Of a stretch of 64,000 bases of DNA, positions 35,071 through 43,951 are shown piece by piece. The position numbers and the translations under genes are program-made. This DNA is from Aequorivita sp. CIP111184 (GTDB lineage Bacteria > Bacteroidota > Bacteroidia > Flavobacteriales > Flavobacteriaceae). The notes below the pieces were generated by a model, which was not told the DNA's origin, did not search any database, and saw only the letters and a program-made list of their open reading frames with translations. The stretch covers positions 186,001 through 250,000 of the forward strand of contig NZ_UEFQ01000016.1 in assembly GCF_900489465.1 (NCBI RefSeq). The letters run 5' to 3'. The number at the start of each line of letters is the position of its first letter. Position 1 is the first letter of the stretch.

Positions 35071-35635
35071 CCTCTATTTTATTTTTATCGATTAGTTGGA
35101 CTCCTTGATTTTTTCTGGATAAAAAGATAGTGAAATCTTGATTGCCATCAAACCTTGCTCCATCGTTATAGGAGCCGTCCTTAAATTTAATTTGGTATGG
35201 TTGGTCTGTAAATACCCATTTGTTCTTTTGATCCCAATAGAGTTGATTGGCTTTTAAAACAACGCTATCTGCAGTAACCAAAACTACATTATCTCTCAAA
35301 TCAACTAACCCCGTATTGTCATACTGAATGGCATAATCTGAATTAACGGTACTTTTTTTTCCGTTTTCATCCCAAAAAAGTACTTCTATTCCTTTTGGAA
35401 ATTCTTTGTAAGGAAATTCTAGATTTGAATAATCAAGCAATTTAGCGGCAAGGAGGTTGGTAACCAATTTTCCGGAATCTGTGTATTTAAAGTTGATGTC
35501 TTTGCCTTCTGCAATGGGTGCTCCGTCAGAAAGGCTGAGTTTTTTTACGTTTTGATAATTGCTTTCACATGCAAAAAGCGTGATGGCAAATACCAGTGCC
35601 ATCACGCTTTTAAACATATTTATATTGGTGTACAT
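35060..35635 (-). CDS. lptC: LPS export periplasmic protein LptC
   Basis: 191 residues. The N-terminal signal ends in a lipobox-like 'L-F-A-C', so this form appears to be a lipoprotein, as is common in Bacteroidota, rather than a single-pass anchor. The LptC beta-jellyroll follows: 'L-S-D-G-A-P-I-A-E-G-K-D-I-N-F-K-Y-T-D-S-G', 'F-P-K-G-I-E-V-L-F', 'A-D-S-V-V-L-K-A-N-Q-L-Y-W-D' and 'F-K-D-G-S-Y-N-D-G-A-R-F-D'. It relays LPS from the inner-membrane LptBFG to LptA. The second ATG (35617) is an alternative start. It is 2 bp after the TPR gene and overlaps the small membrane protein gene. Confidence 0.88.
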   Translation of the reverse strand: MYTNINMFKSVMALVFAITLFACESNYQNVKKLSLSDGAPIAEGKDINFKYTDSGKLVTNLLAAKLLDYSNLEFPYKEFPKGIEVLFWDENGKKSTVNSDYAIQYDNTGLVDLRDNVVLVTADSVVLKANQLYWDQKNKWVFTDQPYQIKFKDGSYNDGARFDGNQDFTIFLSRKNQGVQLIDKNKIEDVK

Positions 35636-35637
35636 TC

Positions 35638-37002
35638 TTATAAGTTAGGAACTCTTACGCTTCCGCCAACCCAACAGTTAAAGGTAATGGTTTTGCCAGC
35701 CATTCCTTCAGAAAAGATATCACTTTTCTGTGGAGCACGAGCTCTATAAGAACTTGCGGCTGCTCTAGCATTTCCTGCTACAGTACCATCAACACGTGCA
35801 GCTTTGTCCATCATATCTGCAGCTAACCAGTACATTGCTCTTTTTTCGAACACAGTGTTTCCACAATTGTTTGCGCTGTCAGCATACATTGCGCCTATTT
35901 TGTAGTAAGCAATACCTGCAGATGGTTTTACATCAAGCATTTTATTGTAATAGTTTCTTGCAGTTCCAAAACTTCCCTTTTTACGGTAGTTCTCAGCAAT
36001 ACTATAATAGATTCTTGCTTTTTTAGAATTGTCTTTTTCTAGGTCGGCCGCTTGGTTAAAGTATTCCAAAGCTTTTGAAGCTTTACCTTCAGCTTCGGCT
36101 TGTTTACCCAATAAGTATGCAGAAGTAGAACTTGGCTCCAACTCATGAAGACGAACGGCTAATTTGTTTGACAATGGGCTGTCACAATCTTTAGCGTCAA
36201 GTCTATTACTAGCTGATTTGATCCAATCAATATCGTTCTTTTTCTCTTCGTAATCTTTTTCATAAAGAGGAATAAGGTTTGGACAATCTGCCAGTTGACC
36301 CAATTTACCATTTACACTTTCTTCAACAGTTCCGTATACGCCAAGATTATTTTCGTAAACATCTTTTGCACGTTGTTCTTTATCTGTAAATGCTGTGCCA
36401 GCTTCTTCTTTATCCATTAAAGGAGTAAGTTTTGCAGCAAGACTGTTCTTTTCAGTATCAATTTTTGAAATTACAACATCATAGAGATTAAAGATTTCTT
36501 GAAGGTCTTTTTCACCACTATTATGTAAATCTACCGCTAGAGAAAAGTAAGTATATAAGCTTTTTCCGCTGGTGAAGTCTTCGGGATATTTAGTGAAAGC
36601 TTCATCAAAAGCTTTAAATTGCTCCGCTTTTGAGCCAATGTTATTGTCAAATTTTATTTGCGCAATTGTTAAGAGTACATCGCCTTCCTTAGTTTGCTCT
36701 GGGAAGTTTTGCAAACGTAATTGGTAAGCCAGGATAAGGTCATTTATTTTGCTTTTATCACCTTTCTCTTCAATGAAATACTCAAACATTTTTACACCAT
36801 ATTGATAGATGGCTAAATTATAATTTGGGCATTCTTTTATAAGTTTTTCATAATAAGGAAGAGCAGCTTCATAGTTTTTTATTTTAGCTGGTTCTGTAAA
36901 ATAGGATAATGAAATTGCACAATCATCTGGCGCCTGAGCAAAAGATTTTCCAGAGAATGAAAGTAGTAGAATTGTGAATAATAGGACAAATTTTGTTTTC
37001 AT
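35638..37002 (-). CDS. Secreted tetratricopeptide-repeat protein
   Basis: 454 residues with a signal peptide ending 'S-G-K-S-F-A-Q-A'. The body is helical with TPR pairs, most clearly 'A-S-K-A-L-E-Y-F-N-Q-A-A-D-L-E-K-D' and 'G-T-A-R-N-Y-Y-N-K-M-L-D-V-K-P' in the last third, then 'R-A-M-Y-W-L-A-A-D-M-M-D-K-A-A-R-V-D'. It is likely periplasmic and acts as an adaptor. The gene is part of the conserved coaX / outer-membrane protein / TPR / lptC block, which suggests an envelope-assembly role without proof. Confidence 0.85.
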   Translation of the reverse strand: MKTKFVLLFTILLLSFSGKSFAQAPDDCAISLSYFTEPAKIKNYEAALPYYEKLIKECPNYNLAIYQYGVKMFEYFIEEKGDKSKINDLILAYQLRLQNFPEQTKEGDVLLTIAQIKFDNNIGSKAEQFKAFDEAFTKYPEDFTSGKSLYTYFSLAVDLHNSGEKDLQEIFNLYDVVISKIDTEKNSLAAKLTPLMDKEEAGTAFTDKEQRAKDVYENNLGVYGTVEESVNGKLGQLADCPNLIPLYEKDYEEKKNDIDWIKSASNRLDAKDCDSPLSNKLAVRLHELEPSSTSAYLLGKQAEAEGKASKALEYFNQAADLEKDNSKKARIYYSIAENYRKKGSFGTARNYYNKMLDVKPSAGIAYYKIGAMYADSANNCGNTVFEKRAMYWLAADMMDKAARVDGTVAGNARAAASSYRARAPQKSDIFSEGMAGKTITFNCWVGGSVRVPNL

Positions 37003-37021
37003 GGTATTTATGTTAATGGTA

Positions 37022-38260
37022 TTAATCGTATAATCTTTTTTCGAACCAACGGTCGTTTAATGAAAAACTTAAGAATGTATTAAAAAAGTTCTCCTTTATC
37101 AAACCAAAATCGGTTGTTCCGCGGCTTCCTATTTCAATACCTAAATTCATATTAGAGAATAATCGGCCTACGGGTAAACCTACTCCAAAAGATATGCCAA
37201 ACTCGTTAATGTCTTGCCCATCTACGTTAAGGCCTGTTTGTTCATACCGCGCACCAGCTCTGTAAACCACTCTTTTAAAGTAATTTCCAAAAGAATTATA
37301 ATTTGGAATATAATAGCCCCCAAGGCGGTATTTTGAAGCGTTTTTATAGATTATATTATCAATATTAGCAGATCGATTTGTGAAATTACTGGTTTTCTGA
37401 TTTGTATATTCACCACCTAAACCCCAATATTTTGGTTTTCCAATACCCGCGCCAATTGTAAATTGTGATGGGAAAGTAAAATCTGTGTCTGCAACCGGAA
37501 CATCTCTTTCATCTACAGGAAAGATTCCTGCCGAAATTATACTTACGGTAGATATTTTTCGAGAGTTTGCGGAAGTGAAACTGGTTCCCGGTGTATAGGT
37601 TACAGATCCTGTGAGTTCCAAATTATCAGAAATCATTTTTTTATAGAGAGCTCCAAAGTTAAAACTAAAGCCCAAAATCTCGGATCGGTTGTAGGTTTGG
37701 GTTCCCAGTTCGGTATCCTTTTGTGTAGTTGTTGTGTTTTCTATTTTCCCAAAATTATAATTGGCATCTATACCCACACTTAATTCAGGGGTCACTTGGT
37801 ATCCGGCAGAAAGATAAGCTTTGTTTAAACCTCCGCTTCCTGAATATTGTGTAAGTCCATCAGGCACTTCCGAATAAAAATCATAACCCACTGAAGTGTA
37901 GGGTATCACCCCGAAACCCATACCTAATTTTCCCATAGGAATTCCCATAGAAATATAGTCTAGAGTTGTTGCTGAAGTGTTTTGGCTTTCCGATTCGTTT
38001 TTTTGAGTAGAGGCCTTATGGCTACCACCCACCGAAAAGTTAACCAGCTGCAATCCTGCGTAGGATGCTGGGTTTTGAAGGTTAAGGTGTATGCTGTCTG
38101 AGAATACGCCAATTCCACCCATGAGTCTGTTTTCAACAGTTCCGCGAAATTTTAAGGTTCCAATACCATAAAAAGAATAAGGAGATGTAGTTCCTTCTTG
38201 AGCCACTGCAACACCTCCAATAAGTATAAATAAACCGACTATTATTTGTCTAAACATCAA
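37022..38260 (-). CDS. Outer-membrane beta-barrel protein of the coaX-lptC block
   Basis: 412 residues with a signal peptide ending 'G-G-V-A-V-A-Q-E' and 'T-S-P-Y-S-F-Y-G-I-G-T-L-K-F-R-G' immediately after, a start typical of a FadL/PorV-like barrel family in Bacteroidota. The remainder alternates polar and aromatic residues in strand-like stretches ('A-Y-L-S-A-G-Y-Q-V-T-P-E-L-S-V-G-I-D-A-N-Y', 'Y-R-L-G-G-Y-Y-I-P-N'). I do not know a demonstrated function. It overlaps coaX by 4 bp (ATGT-type junction), showing tight coupling. Confidence 0.8.
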   Translation of the reverse strand: MMFRQIIVGLFILIGGVAVAQEGTTSPYSFYGIGTLKFRGTVENRLMGGIGVFSDSIHLNLQNPASYAGLQLVNFSVGGSHKASTQKNESESQNTSATTLDYISMGIPMGKLGMGFGVIPYTSVGYDFYSEVPDGLTQYSGSGGLNKAYLSAGYQVTPELSVGIDANYNFGKIENTTTTQKDTELGTQTYNRSEILGFSFNFGALYKKMISDNLELTGSVTYTPGTSFTSANSRKISTVSIISAGIFPVDERDVPVADTDFTFPSQFTIGAGIGKPKYWGLGGEYTNQKTSNFTNRSANIDNIIYKNASKYRLGGYYIPNYNSFGNYFKRVVYRAGARYEQTGLNVDGQDINEFGISFGVGLPVGRLFSNMNLGIEIGSRGTTDFGLIKENFFNTFLSFSLNDRWFEKRLYD

Positions 38261-38985
38261 TGTTTGTTATATTCTAAAATATGGTTCAATCCTTCTAGTA
38301 AAAAATTTGAGTTGGCAAAGATGTCATTTTTTATACTATCTAGCAAAAAATGTGCGTCGCCTCCTGTTAAAATAACTGTTAAATTGTTGTATTTTTTTTT
38401 ATAGGCTTCAATAAATCCATCCATTTCGTATAATACTCCATTTATAATTCCAGAATGCATGGAAGTTGTTGTGCTGTTTCCAGTCAACAATTGTGTGTTC
38501 ATTGCATCAAGTAACGGTAATTTTTCGGTAAACGTATTTAAGGATTTATAACGCAACGAAATACCTGGAGAGATTGCCCCTCCTAAATATTCGTTTTCCG
38601 AAGACAAAAAATCATAGGTAATACAAGTGCCGGCATCTATAACTAAAATATTTTTTTTGGGATATTGTTCAGTAGCCGCACTTATTAATGCAATACGGTC
38701 TACACCCAAAGTCTGGGGAGTTTCATATTTATTTATAAATGGGACTTTAGTATGATGATCAAGAAGTGAAACGTTATACCGTTGTTGTAACTTTGAAATT
38801 TGGTGTTCTGTAAAATTGCTAACAGAAGACACAAGAGCATATTTAATATCGGGAAAAGCTTCTGAAATCTCAGAAAGCACCCGTAAAAAATCATTCTTGA
38901 TGCATGTTTTTTTAAGCTTAAGCTTTCCAGCATCGAACACGCCAAGTTTTACAAGTGTGTTTCCTACATCAATAACAAGGTTCAT
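38257..38985 (-). CDS. coaX: Type III pantothenate kinase
   Basis: 242 residues of the ASKHA fold: 'L-V-I-D-V-G-N-T-L-V-K-L-G-V-F' (phosphate 1), 'G-V-D-R-I-A-L-I-S-A-A' with the pantothenate-binding 'T-L-G-V-D-R', 'L-V-I-D-A-G-T-C-I-T-Y-D' (phosphate 2), 'G-G-A-I-S-P-G' and 'V-I-L-T-G-G-D-A' (adenosine). It phosphorylates pantothenate in the first step of CoA synthesis, with low ATP affinity and a need for a monovalent cation, as known for the type. It leads the block that ends at ppiD. Confidence 0.95.
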   Translation of the reverse strand: MNLVIDVGNTLVKLGVFDAGKLKLKKTCIKNDFLRVLSEISEAFPDIKYALVSSVSNFTEHQISKLQQRYNVSLLDHHTKVPFINKYETPQTLGVDRIALISAATEQYPKKNILVIDAGTCITYDFLSSENEYLGGAISPGISLRYKSLNTFTEKLPLLDAMNTQLLTGNSTTTSMHSGIINGVLYEMDGFIEAYKKKYNNLTVILTGGDAHFLLDSIKNDIFANSNFLLEGLNHILEYNKH

Positions 38986-39087
38986 TTTTTTATTTAAGGC
39001 GTTAAAAATACAACTTGGTTAATCAACTCTTTGTTAAGGGGATATTAAATTGGTGAAATTTTCTTCGTTTATTTTTTGAATTAATGT

Positions 39088-39117
39088 TTTGCGAAAAAGA
39101 AAATAGCTTTATATTTG
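39088..39117 (+). promoter_or_regulatory. Promoter of tRNA-Phe
   Basis: TTTG at 39088-39091 and TATATTTG at 39110-39117, separated by 18 nt, match the Bacteroidota consensus TTTG / TAnnTTTG. The -7 box ends 13 bp before the tRNA, consistent with a very short 5' leader. Confidence 0.7.
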
Positions 39118-39130
39118 CCGTCTCAATAAT

Positions 39131-39243
<113 letters not shown>

Positions 39244-39247
39244 AATT

Positions 39248-39529
39248 ATGCATTATCTCTATATAATTCATTCCCTCACGCTCGATAGCTATTATGTTGG
39301 TGAAAGTCCAGATATACATAAAAGGCTTAAACAGCACAATGAGCATTATTTCAAATCAAATTTTACCAAAGCCGCGACTGATTGGAAAATTTCACTGGAA
39401 TATGAGTGTGCAAATAGATCGGAAGCATTATTTCTTGAAAAGTTTATAAAGAAAATGAAGAGCAGGGTGTTTATTGAAAAGGTTATAGACAATCCCAAAA
39501 TACTGTTAGATATATTAAAAAGAAAATAG
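39248..39529 (+). CDS. GIY-YIG nuclease-domain protein, cassette-borne
   Basis: 93 residues, essentially a bare GIY-YIG domain of the YhbQ/UvrC-N type: 'Y-L-Y-I-I-H-S' and 'S-Y-Y-V-G-E-S' form the GIY/YIG strands, 'I-H-K-R-L-K-Q-H-N' supplies the conserved Arg and 'S-E-A-L-F-L-E-K-F-I-K-K-M-K-S' the metal-binding Glu. All expected catalytic positions are present. It lacks any DNA-recognition domain. It starts 45 bp after tRNA-Phe, and the tRNA 3' end plus terminator is repeated immediately after its stop, so the gene sits between two direct repeats. A role in its own spread at tRNA genes is a reasonable hypothesis. Confidence 0.88.
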   Translation: MHYLYIIHSLTLDSYYVGESPDIHKRLKQHNEHYFKSNFTKAATDWKISLEYECANRSEALFLEKFIKKMKSRVFIEKVIDNPKILLDILKRK

Positions 39530-39607
39530 TCCCTAGTTCCCCCGATGGTTCGGGGTTGGAGGCACCACTTAAATCCCCAGACAGTTTGTTTGGGGATTTT
39601 TTGTTTT
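39529..39607 (+). repeat. Direct repeat copy 2: partial tRNA-Phe 3' end plus terminator
   Basis: GTCCCTAGTTC (39529-39539), then a 16-nt palindrome CCCCGATGGTTCGGGG replacing the T-loop/T-stem bases of copy 1, then TTGGAGGCACCACTTAAATC and the terminator. It has no D arm or anticodon arm, so it cannot be a tRNA. The boundary coincides with the last codon and stop of the GIY-YIG gene. Confidence 0.85.
39571..39602 (+). terminator. Duplicated terminator after GIY-YIG gene
   Basis: AAATCCCCA (39571-39579) pairs with TGGGGATTT (39591-39599), followed by a T run. It is the second copy of the tRNA-Phe terminator and ends transcription of the GIY-YIG gene. Confidence 0.8.
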
Positions 39608-39629
39608 TAAATGGTTTGTAATTAGATTA

Positions 39630-40529
39630 TTAAAGTAACATTTCTTTAAAAGGCACAATAGTTTCAAATCCTTTCCTTCTAAAGTAATCCATATTTGAAG
39701 TGTCTCCCGTTGCCAAAACGAAATCGCCGCCCCAAGCGCCCAAACTTTTGATTGTGTTTGGGTAATCGCTAAAAAGTTGTTCTTTGATTGTTGGAAGGTT
39801 TATAATTTCTGAAATAATTTCCTCGTGAGCATCCATCAACTTTTCAAAATCTAAAAGGGAATAACACATCAAAAGTTTATTGGTTATATCTGAAATTCTT
39901 TGGATCGATTTAGTATCAACTAAAGTATTTCTGTATTTAGCAATCCCCAGTTTGCTGTCTTGTTTTTTATTCAAATGCACAAAAAATATTGAATTTGTAA
40001 AATCCCATGAAAGATGAATTTGTCTAAATTTCGGATTGTTATTTTTTAATTCATATAAAATAGGAGAGTCGCTTTGCGCGGCAGCAATATCATAACCGCT
40101 GCCCCCAAAGCTGGTTTTCAGAAGCTCAAAAGCATCCACATTAGCCCATTGTGCAATATTATTTATTAATGTAGAGGAAGTTCCCAAACCCCAATTGCGA
40201 GGAAAATCTAACGTTGTTGAAACTGCAAATCCTTTGGATTCAGCAAGAAAAGCAGGGTTTAGTTTTCTTGCTTGTATAAGTATTTCTGATAATGTTTTTG
40301 AAAAAGTATTCTCTGGATTGGAACCTTTTAAATAAGTCAGATTAAAAACTTCCTCAAACCAAATTAGCCCCTTCTCATCGTAACTTTTCCAATGAATTCC
40401 ATCTTTAGTTGAAATCTGAACCTCCAAAAATTGCCCGTATTTTGTGGGAATAGCCAAGGCCGTTGCGCCATCAAGAACCACATATTCTCCCGTGAGCAAT
40501 AGTTTTCCGTTGCTGTGGAATTTCTGCAT
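39630..40529 (-). CDS. GYDIA-family GHMP kinase (mevalonate-pathway kinase-like)
   Basis: 299 residues. GHMP kinase motifs: N-terminal 'G-K-L-L-L-T-G-E-Y-V-V-L-D-G-A-T-A-L-A', the ATP-binding 'W-G-L-G-T-S-S-T-L-I-N' at about 113-123 and the family-defining 'G-Y-D-I-A-A-A-Q' near 148. This Bacteroidota family lies beside HMG-CoA reductase, as here (2-bp gap), so it probably phosphorylates mevalonate or phosphomevalonate. The precise step is not fixed by sequence. Confidence 0.88.
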   Translation of the reverse strand: MQKFHSNGKLLLTGEYVVLDGATALAIPTKYGQFLEVQISTKDGIHWKSYDEKGLIWFEEVFNLTYLKGSNPENTFSKTLSEILIQARKLNPAFLAESKGFAVSTTLDFPRNWGLGTSSTLINNIAQWANVDAFELLKTSFGGSGYDIAAAQSDSPILYELKNNNPKFRQIHLSWDFTNSIFFVHLNKKQDSKLGIAKYRNTLVDTKSIQRISDITNKLLMCYSLLDFEKLMDAHEEIISEIINLPTIKEQLFSDYPNTIKSLGAWGGDFVLATGDTSNMDYFRRKGFETIVPFKEMLL

Positions 40530-40531
40530 AA

Positions 40532-41845
40532 CTATTTTCTGAGATTTTCCAAAAATGAAACTACCGAGCTATGCGAAACAGCATTTTCTTTAAAGAACTC
40601 CACCGCCTCATTTTTTTCATCTGTTGAAGCTGCTAGCTGGTTTAAAATATTCATCAAGTGCATTTTCATATGCCCCTTTTGAATTCCCGTAGTCACCAAA
40701 GAGCGCACTGCTGCGAAGTTTTGTGCAAGTCCCGCCACAGCCAAAATTTTCATCAATTCTTTCGCATCGGGTTTTTGAAGAATTTCAAAAGCCAATTTTG
40801 TTAATGGGTGAAGTGATGTCAATCCGCCAACGGTACCAACGGCCAGAGGCAACTCAATCCAAAAAGTAAAAATACCATCTTCAATTTTTGCGTGTGTCAA
40901 ACTTCCGTAATAACTATTTCGTGCGGCATAGGCGTGCACGCCAGCTTCCACTGCGCGAAAGTCATTTCCAGTGGCGAGAACAACCGCGTCCACACCATTC
41001 ATAATTCCTTTATTGTGGGTAACAGCGCGTCTAGTCTCAGTTTTTGCGATTTCAATGGCACGGACAAATTTTTCTGCAAAGTGTTTTCCTTCGTAATGTT
41101 TTGTTGTGAGTTCCTCAACTTTACAGCTTACTTCGGCACGTACCAAACATTCAGGCACGTAATTGGAAAGAATGCTCATTACCACTTCTGGATAGATTTC
41201 GTCTTTCTGAAAGGGTTTAAAATTCCTGGCTTCTGCTTCAAAAGTATGCGCCATTTGCTCCAAACAACTGTTTATAAAATTGGCGCCCATGGCATCCAAC
41301 GTTTCAAAAGTTGCATGAATATAAAAATAGCCTTCCAAGATGTGCGATTTGTCTACTAATGATAGCTCTAAAAGACCGCCGCCGCGTTGTTTCATATTTT
41401 TTTCAATGGATTGGATGCTGTCGCGCAGTTTCGGATTAACCTCTTCAAAGAAGTCTTCAATATCCTTTTCCTTTCCAAAGAAATTAAAATGAATCTGACC
41501 ATTTTTTTCTGTGGAAATCACTTCGGCTTTAAATCCGCCACGTTCCAGCCAAAATTTGGCAGCATTACTCGCCGCAGCTACAACGGAACTTTCTTCAGTA
41601 ACCATTGGCAAAGCATAAAGCTTTTCGTTAATTAAAAAATTGGGCGCAATGCCAAAAGGCAAGTAATAATTTGAAAGTGTGTTTTCTATGAAATCATCGT
41701 GGAGTTGCTGCAATGAAGTATCTTCATTCCAGTAATTTTTTAAAATTTGAACGGAGTTTGGATTATTTTGCAGGTAATTTTCTGCAAGCCATTCAATTTT
41801 TTCTTCCTTTGATTTTTTTGAAAATCCAGAAACGGGTTGGTTCAT
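40532..41845 (-). CDS. Hydroxymethylglutaryl-CoA reductase, class II
   Basis: 437 residues from the ATG at 41845; the upstream ATG at 41869 adds eight residues and overlaps the likely promoter spacing. Class II features are 'P-F-G-I-A-P-N-F-L-I-N', 'T-E-E-S-S-V-V-A-A-A-S' with the catalytic Glu, 'N-K-G-I-M-N-G-V-D-A-V-V-L-A-T-G-N-D', 'G-T-V-G-G-L-T-S-L-H-P' and a catalytic His in 'S-H-S-S-V-V'-like context near the C-terminus. It interconverts HMG-CoA and mevalonate; next to a GHMP kinase it most likely runs in the biosynthetic direction for isoprenoids. A TATCTTTG box lies at 41867-41874 on this strand. Confidence 0.92.
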   Translation of the reverse strand: MNQPVSGFSKKSKEEKIEWLAENYLQNNPNSVQILKNYWNEDTSLQQLHDDFIENTLSNYYLPFGIAPNFLINEKLYALPMVTEESSVVAAASNAAKFWLERGGFKAEVISTEKNGQIHFNFFGKEKDIEDFFEEVNPKLRDSIQSIEKNMKQRGGGLLELSLVDKSHILEGYFYIHATFETLDAMGANFINSCLEQMAHTFEAEARNFKPFQKDEIYPEVVMSILSNYVPECLVRAEVSCKVEELTTKHYEGKHFAEKFVRAIEIAKTETRRAVTHNKGIMNGVDAVVLATGNDFRAVEAGVHAYAARNSYYGSLTHAKIEDGIFTFWIELPLAVGTVGGLTSLHPLTKLAFEILQKPDAKELMKILAVAGLAQNFAAVRSLVTTGIQKGHMKMHLMNILNQLAASTDEKNEAVEFFKENAVSHSSVVSFLENLRK

Positions 41846-41866
41846 GTAAATAAGTAAAGTTAAATG

Positions 41867-41874
41867 CAAAGATA
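41867..41874 (-). promoter_or_regulatory. Candidate -7 box for HMG-CoA reductase operon
   Basis: TATCTTTG on the minus strand matches the Bacteroidota -7 consensus TAnnTTTG and lies 21 bp before the HMGR ATG at 41845. No good -33 box is visible at the expected distance. Confidence 0.4.
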
Positions 41875-41919
41875 GTGTTTCGTTGTAGTTTCTTCAGAAT
41901 CATTTAAAAAGAGAAAAAG

Positions 41920-42681
41920 TTATCTAATTGATTTAATGAAAGATGAAATTCCTGCAAAACCTTTTTCCGAAAGCATTTTTATGAAAGCGCTGCCAATTAT
42001 GGCGCCATTAGTATGTTTTGTGGCTTGTTGAAAAGATTTTGAATCGCTAATCCCGAAACCCACAATTAGGGGGCTATTAAGTTTCATGGAAGCGATTCGT
42101 TCAAAATAACTTTCCTGTTCCTTGCCAAAACCGTCTGAGCTCCCAGTAACGCTGGCGCTACTCACCATATAAATAAAACCTTCTGAAGTATTATCTATCT
42201 GCCTAATTCTTTCTTCGGAAGTTTGGGGCGTGATTAAAAAGATATTCAACAAGCCGTGTTTTTTAAAGATTTCAGCATAATGTTCTTCATATTCTGCTAA
42301 AGGGAGGTCTGGGAGAATTAATCCATCAATGCTAACTTCTGCACATTTTTTACAGAAATTTTCCACGCCAAATTGAAGCATGGGATTAAAATAACCCATA
42401 ATTATCAATGGAATGGAAACAATTTTGCGCACGTCTTTTAATTGCTGAAAAAGTAAATCGGTTGTCATTCCGTTTTTCAAAGCCTCTTGTGAACTTGCTT
42501 GAATAGTGGGGCCATCAGCTAAGGGATCGCTAAAAGGCAAACCAATTTCAACCATATCAACTCCGCTTTTTTCTAATTGCTGAAGTATTTCAACGGTATC
42601 ATCCAATTTTGGATAGCCTGCTGTGAAATAAATGGAAAGCAGTTTTTTGTTTTCTGAAAGTTTTTGCTTAATTCTATTCAT
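41920..42681 (-). CDS. trpA: Tryptophan synthase alpha chain
   Basis: 253 residues, a TIM barrel with 'Y-F-T-A-G-Y-P', the catalytic Glu in 'V-D-M-V-E-I-G-L-P-F-S-D-P-L-A-D-G-P-T-I-Q', the second acid in 'G-L-I-L-P-D-L-P' and 'V-G-F-G-I-S' near the phosphate site. It releases indole from indole-3-glycerol phosphate and passes it to TrpB through the complex tunnel. It is the last gene of trpEGDCFBA and overlaps trpB by one base. Confidence 0.96.
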   Translation of the reverse strand: MNRIKQKLSENKKLLSIYFTAGYPKLDDTVEILQQLEKSGVDMVEIGLPFSDPLADGPTIQASSQEALKNGMTTDLLFQQLKDVRKIVSIPLIIMGYFNPMLQFGVENFCKKCAEVSIDGLILPDLPLAEYEEHYAEIFKKHGLLNIFLITPQTSEERIRQIDNTSEGFIYMVSSASVTGSSDGFGKEQESYFERIASMKLNSPLIVGFGISDSKSFQQATKHTNGAIIGSAFIKMLSEKGFAGISSFIKSIR

Positions 42682-43862
42682 TATAAATTGAAATATTTAA
42701 TATAAGTATCCAAATCTTTATCCCCACGCCCGCTTAAGTTCACCACGATAACATCATCCTTTTTAAATTTTCTATTTTCAAAAATTGCGAGTGCATGGCT
42801 GGATTCAATAGCTGGAATAATACCTTCCAGTTTGCAGAGTTCAAGTCCAGCTTCCATAGCTTCGTCATCGGTTATTGAAATGAATTCCCCGCGCCCGCTT
42901 GCAAACAGGTTGGCGTGCATAGGCCCAACACCCGGATAATCCAATCCTGCCGAAATGGAGTGGGGTTCGGTAATTTGTCCGTCGGCAGTTTGCATCAACA
43001 GGGTTTTACTTCCGTGAATAATCCCAACTTTTCCCAAAGCCGATGTTGCAGCGCTTTCCCCGCTATCAACTCCCTTTCCTGCAGCTTCAACGGCGATAAT
43101 ACCAACTTCCAGAGTTTCCAAATAATGATAAAAAGCTCCAGCGGCGTTACTGCCGCCACCAACACAGGCTACCACAAAATCCGGATTTTCACGACCTTCT
43201 TTTTCATTGAGCTGCAATTTTATTTCTTCGGAAACTACACTTTGAAAACGCGCCACCATATCAGGGTAGGGATGTGGCCCTACCACACTACCTATTATAT
43301 AATGAGTGTCAACAGGATTGTTTATCCAATCGCGAATGGCTTCATTCGTGGCGTCTTTTAAGGTTTTACTGCCGCTTGTGGCAGGAACCACTTTTGCGCC
43401 AAGCATTTTCATTCGGGCAACGTTTGGCGCTTGGCGTTTTATATCGACATCTCCCATAAAAACAATACATTCCAAGCCCATCAAAGCACATACTGTGGCG
43501 GTTGCGACGCCGTGCTGCCCGGCGCCGGTTTCGGCAATAATTCGTGTTTTGCCCAAACGTTTTGCCATTAAAATCTGCCCAATAGTATTGTTTACTTTAT
43601 GCGCGCCTGTATGGCAAAGATCTTCGCGTTTTAAATAGATTTTTGTATTATATTTTTCTGAGAGTCGTTTCGCAAAATATAGGGGAGTCGGGCGTCCCAC
43701 ATAATCTTTCAGCAATTCGTGAAATTCTTTTTGGAAAGATTCTTCCGCCATTACTTTTAAATAATTCTGCCGAAGCTCCTCCACATTTGGGTAAAGCATC
43801 TCAGGAATGTACGCTCCGCCAAACTCGCCGTAATAGCCTTTTTCGTTTACGTTATAATTCAT
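42681..43862 (-). CDS. trpB: Tryptophan synthase beta chain
   Basis: 393 residues from ATG 43862, starting '[20 protein letters not shown]', the usual TrpB N-terminus. The PLP lysine is in '[10 protein letters not shown]', the substrate loop in '[10 protein letters not shown]' and the phosphate-binding loop in 'G-G-G-S-N-A'. An upstream in-frame ATG at 43952 shares a base with the trpF stop (TAATG) and would add 30 residues made almost only of 'Y-S-I-L-N-T-Q' repeats encoded by a 7-bp tandem repeat. Homology supports 43862. Whether translation enters from 43952 is an open question with regulatory consequences. Confidence 0.95.
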   Translation of the reverse strand: MNYNVNEKGYYGEFGGAYIPEMLYPNVEELRQNYLKVMAEESFQKEFHELLKDYVGRPTPLYFAKRLSEKYNTKIYLKREDLCHTGAHKVNNTIGQILMAKRLGKTRIIAETGAGQHGVATATVCALMGLECIVFMGDVDIKRQAPNVARMKMLGAKVVPATSGSKTLKDATNEAIRDWINNPVDTHYIIGSVVGPHPYPDMVARFQSVVSEEIKLQLNEKEGRENPDFVVACVGGGSNAAGAFYHYLETLEVGIIAVEAAGKGVDSGESAATSALGKVGIIHGSKTLLMQTADGQITEPHSISAGLDYPGVGPMHANLFASGRGEFISITDDEAMEAGLELCKLEGIIPAIESSHALAIFENRKFKKDDVIVVNLSGRGDKDLDTYIKYFNL

Positions 43863-43863
43863 A

Positions 43864-43933
43864 TTTTGAGTATTGAGTATTGAGTATTGAGTATTGAGTA
43901 TTGAGTATTGAGTATTGAGTATTGAGTATTGAG
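43864..43933. repeat. Heptanucleotide tandem repeat (TATTGAG)9 at trpF-trpB junction
   Basis: Nine exact TATTGAG units occupy 43871-43933, preceded by a near-unit TTTTGAG at 43864-43870. The array ends two bases before the trpB ATG, so it fills the whole region where the ribosome binds. It is a short-sequence repeat of a length that can slip during replication, and one unit changes the reading frame. Confidence 0.95.
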
Positions 43934-43951
43934 TCGTGTTCGGGTTTGCCA

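Noticed and set aside
40892-41359. 155-codon plus-strand frame opposite HMG-CoA reductase
   Set aside because: Antisense to a clear class II HMGR; Cys/Phe-rich composition typical of a shadow frame.
43864-43933. Heptad array considered as a CRISPR
   Set aside because: Units are 7 bp, contiguous and without spacers; no cas genes are nearby.
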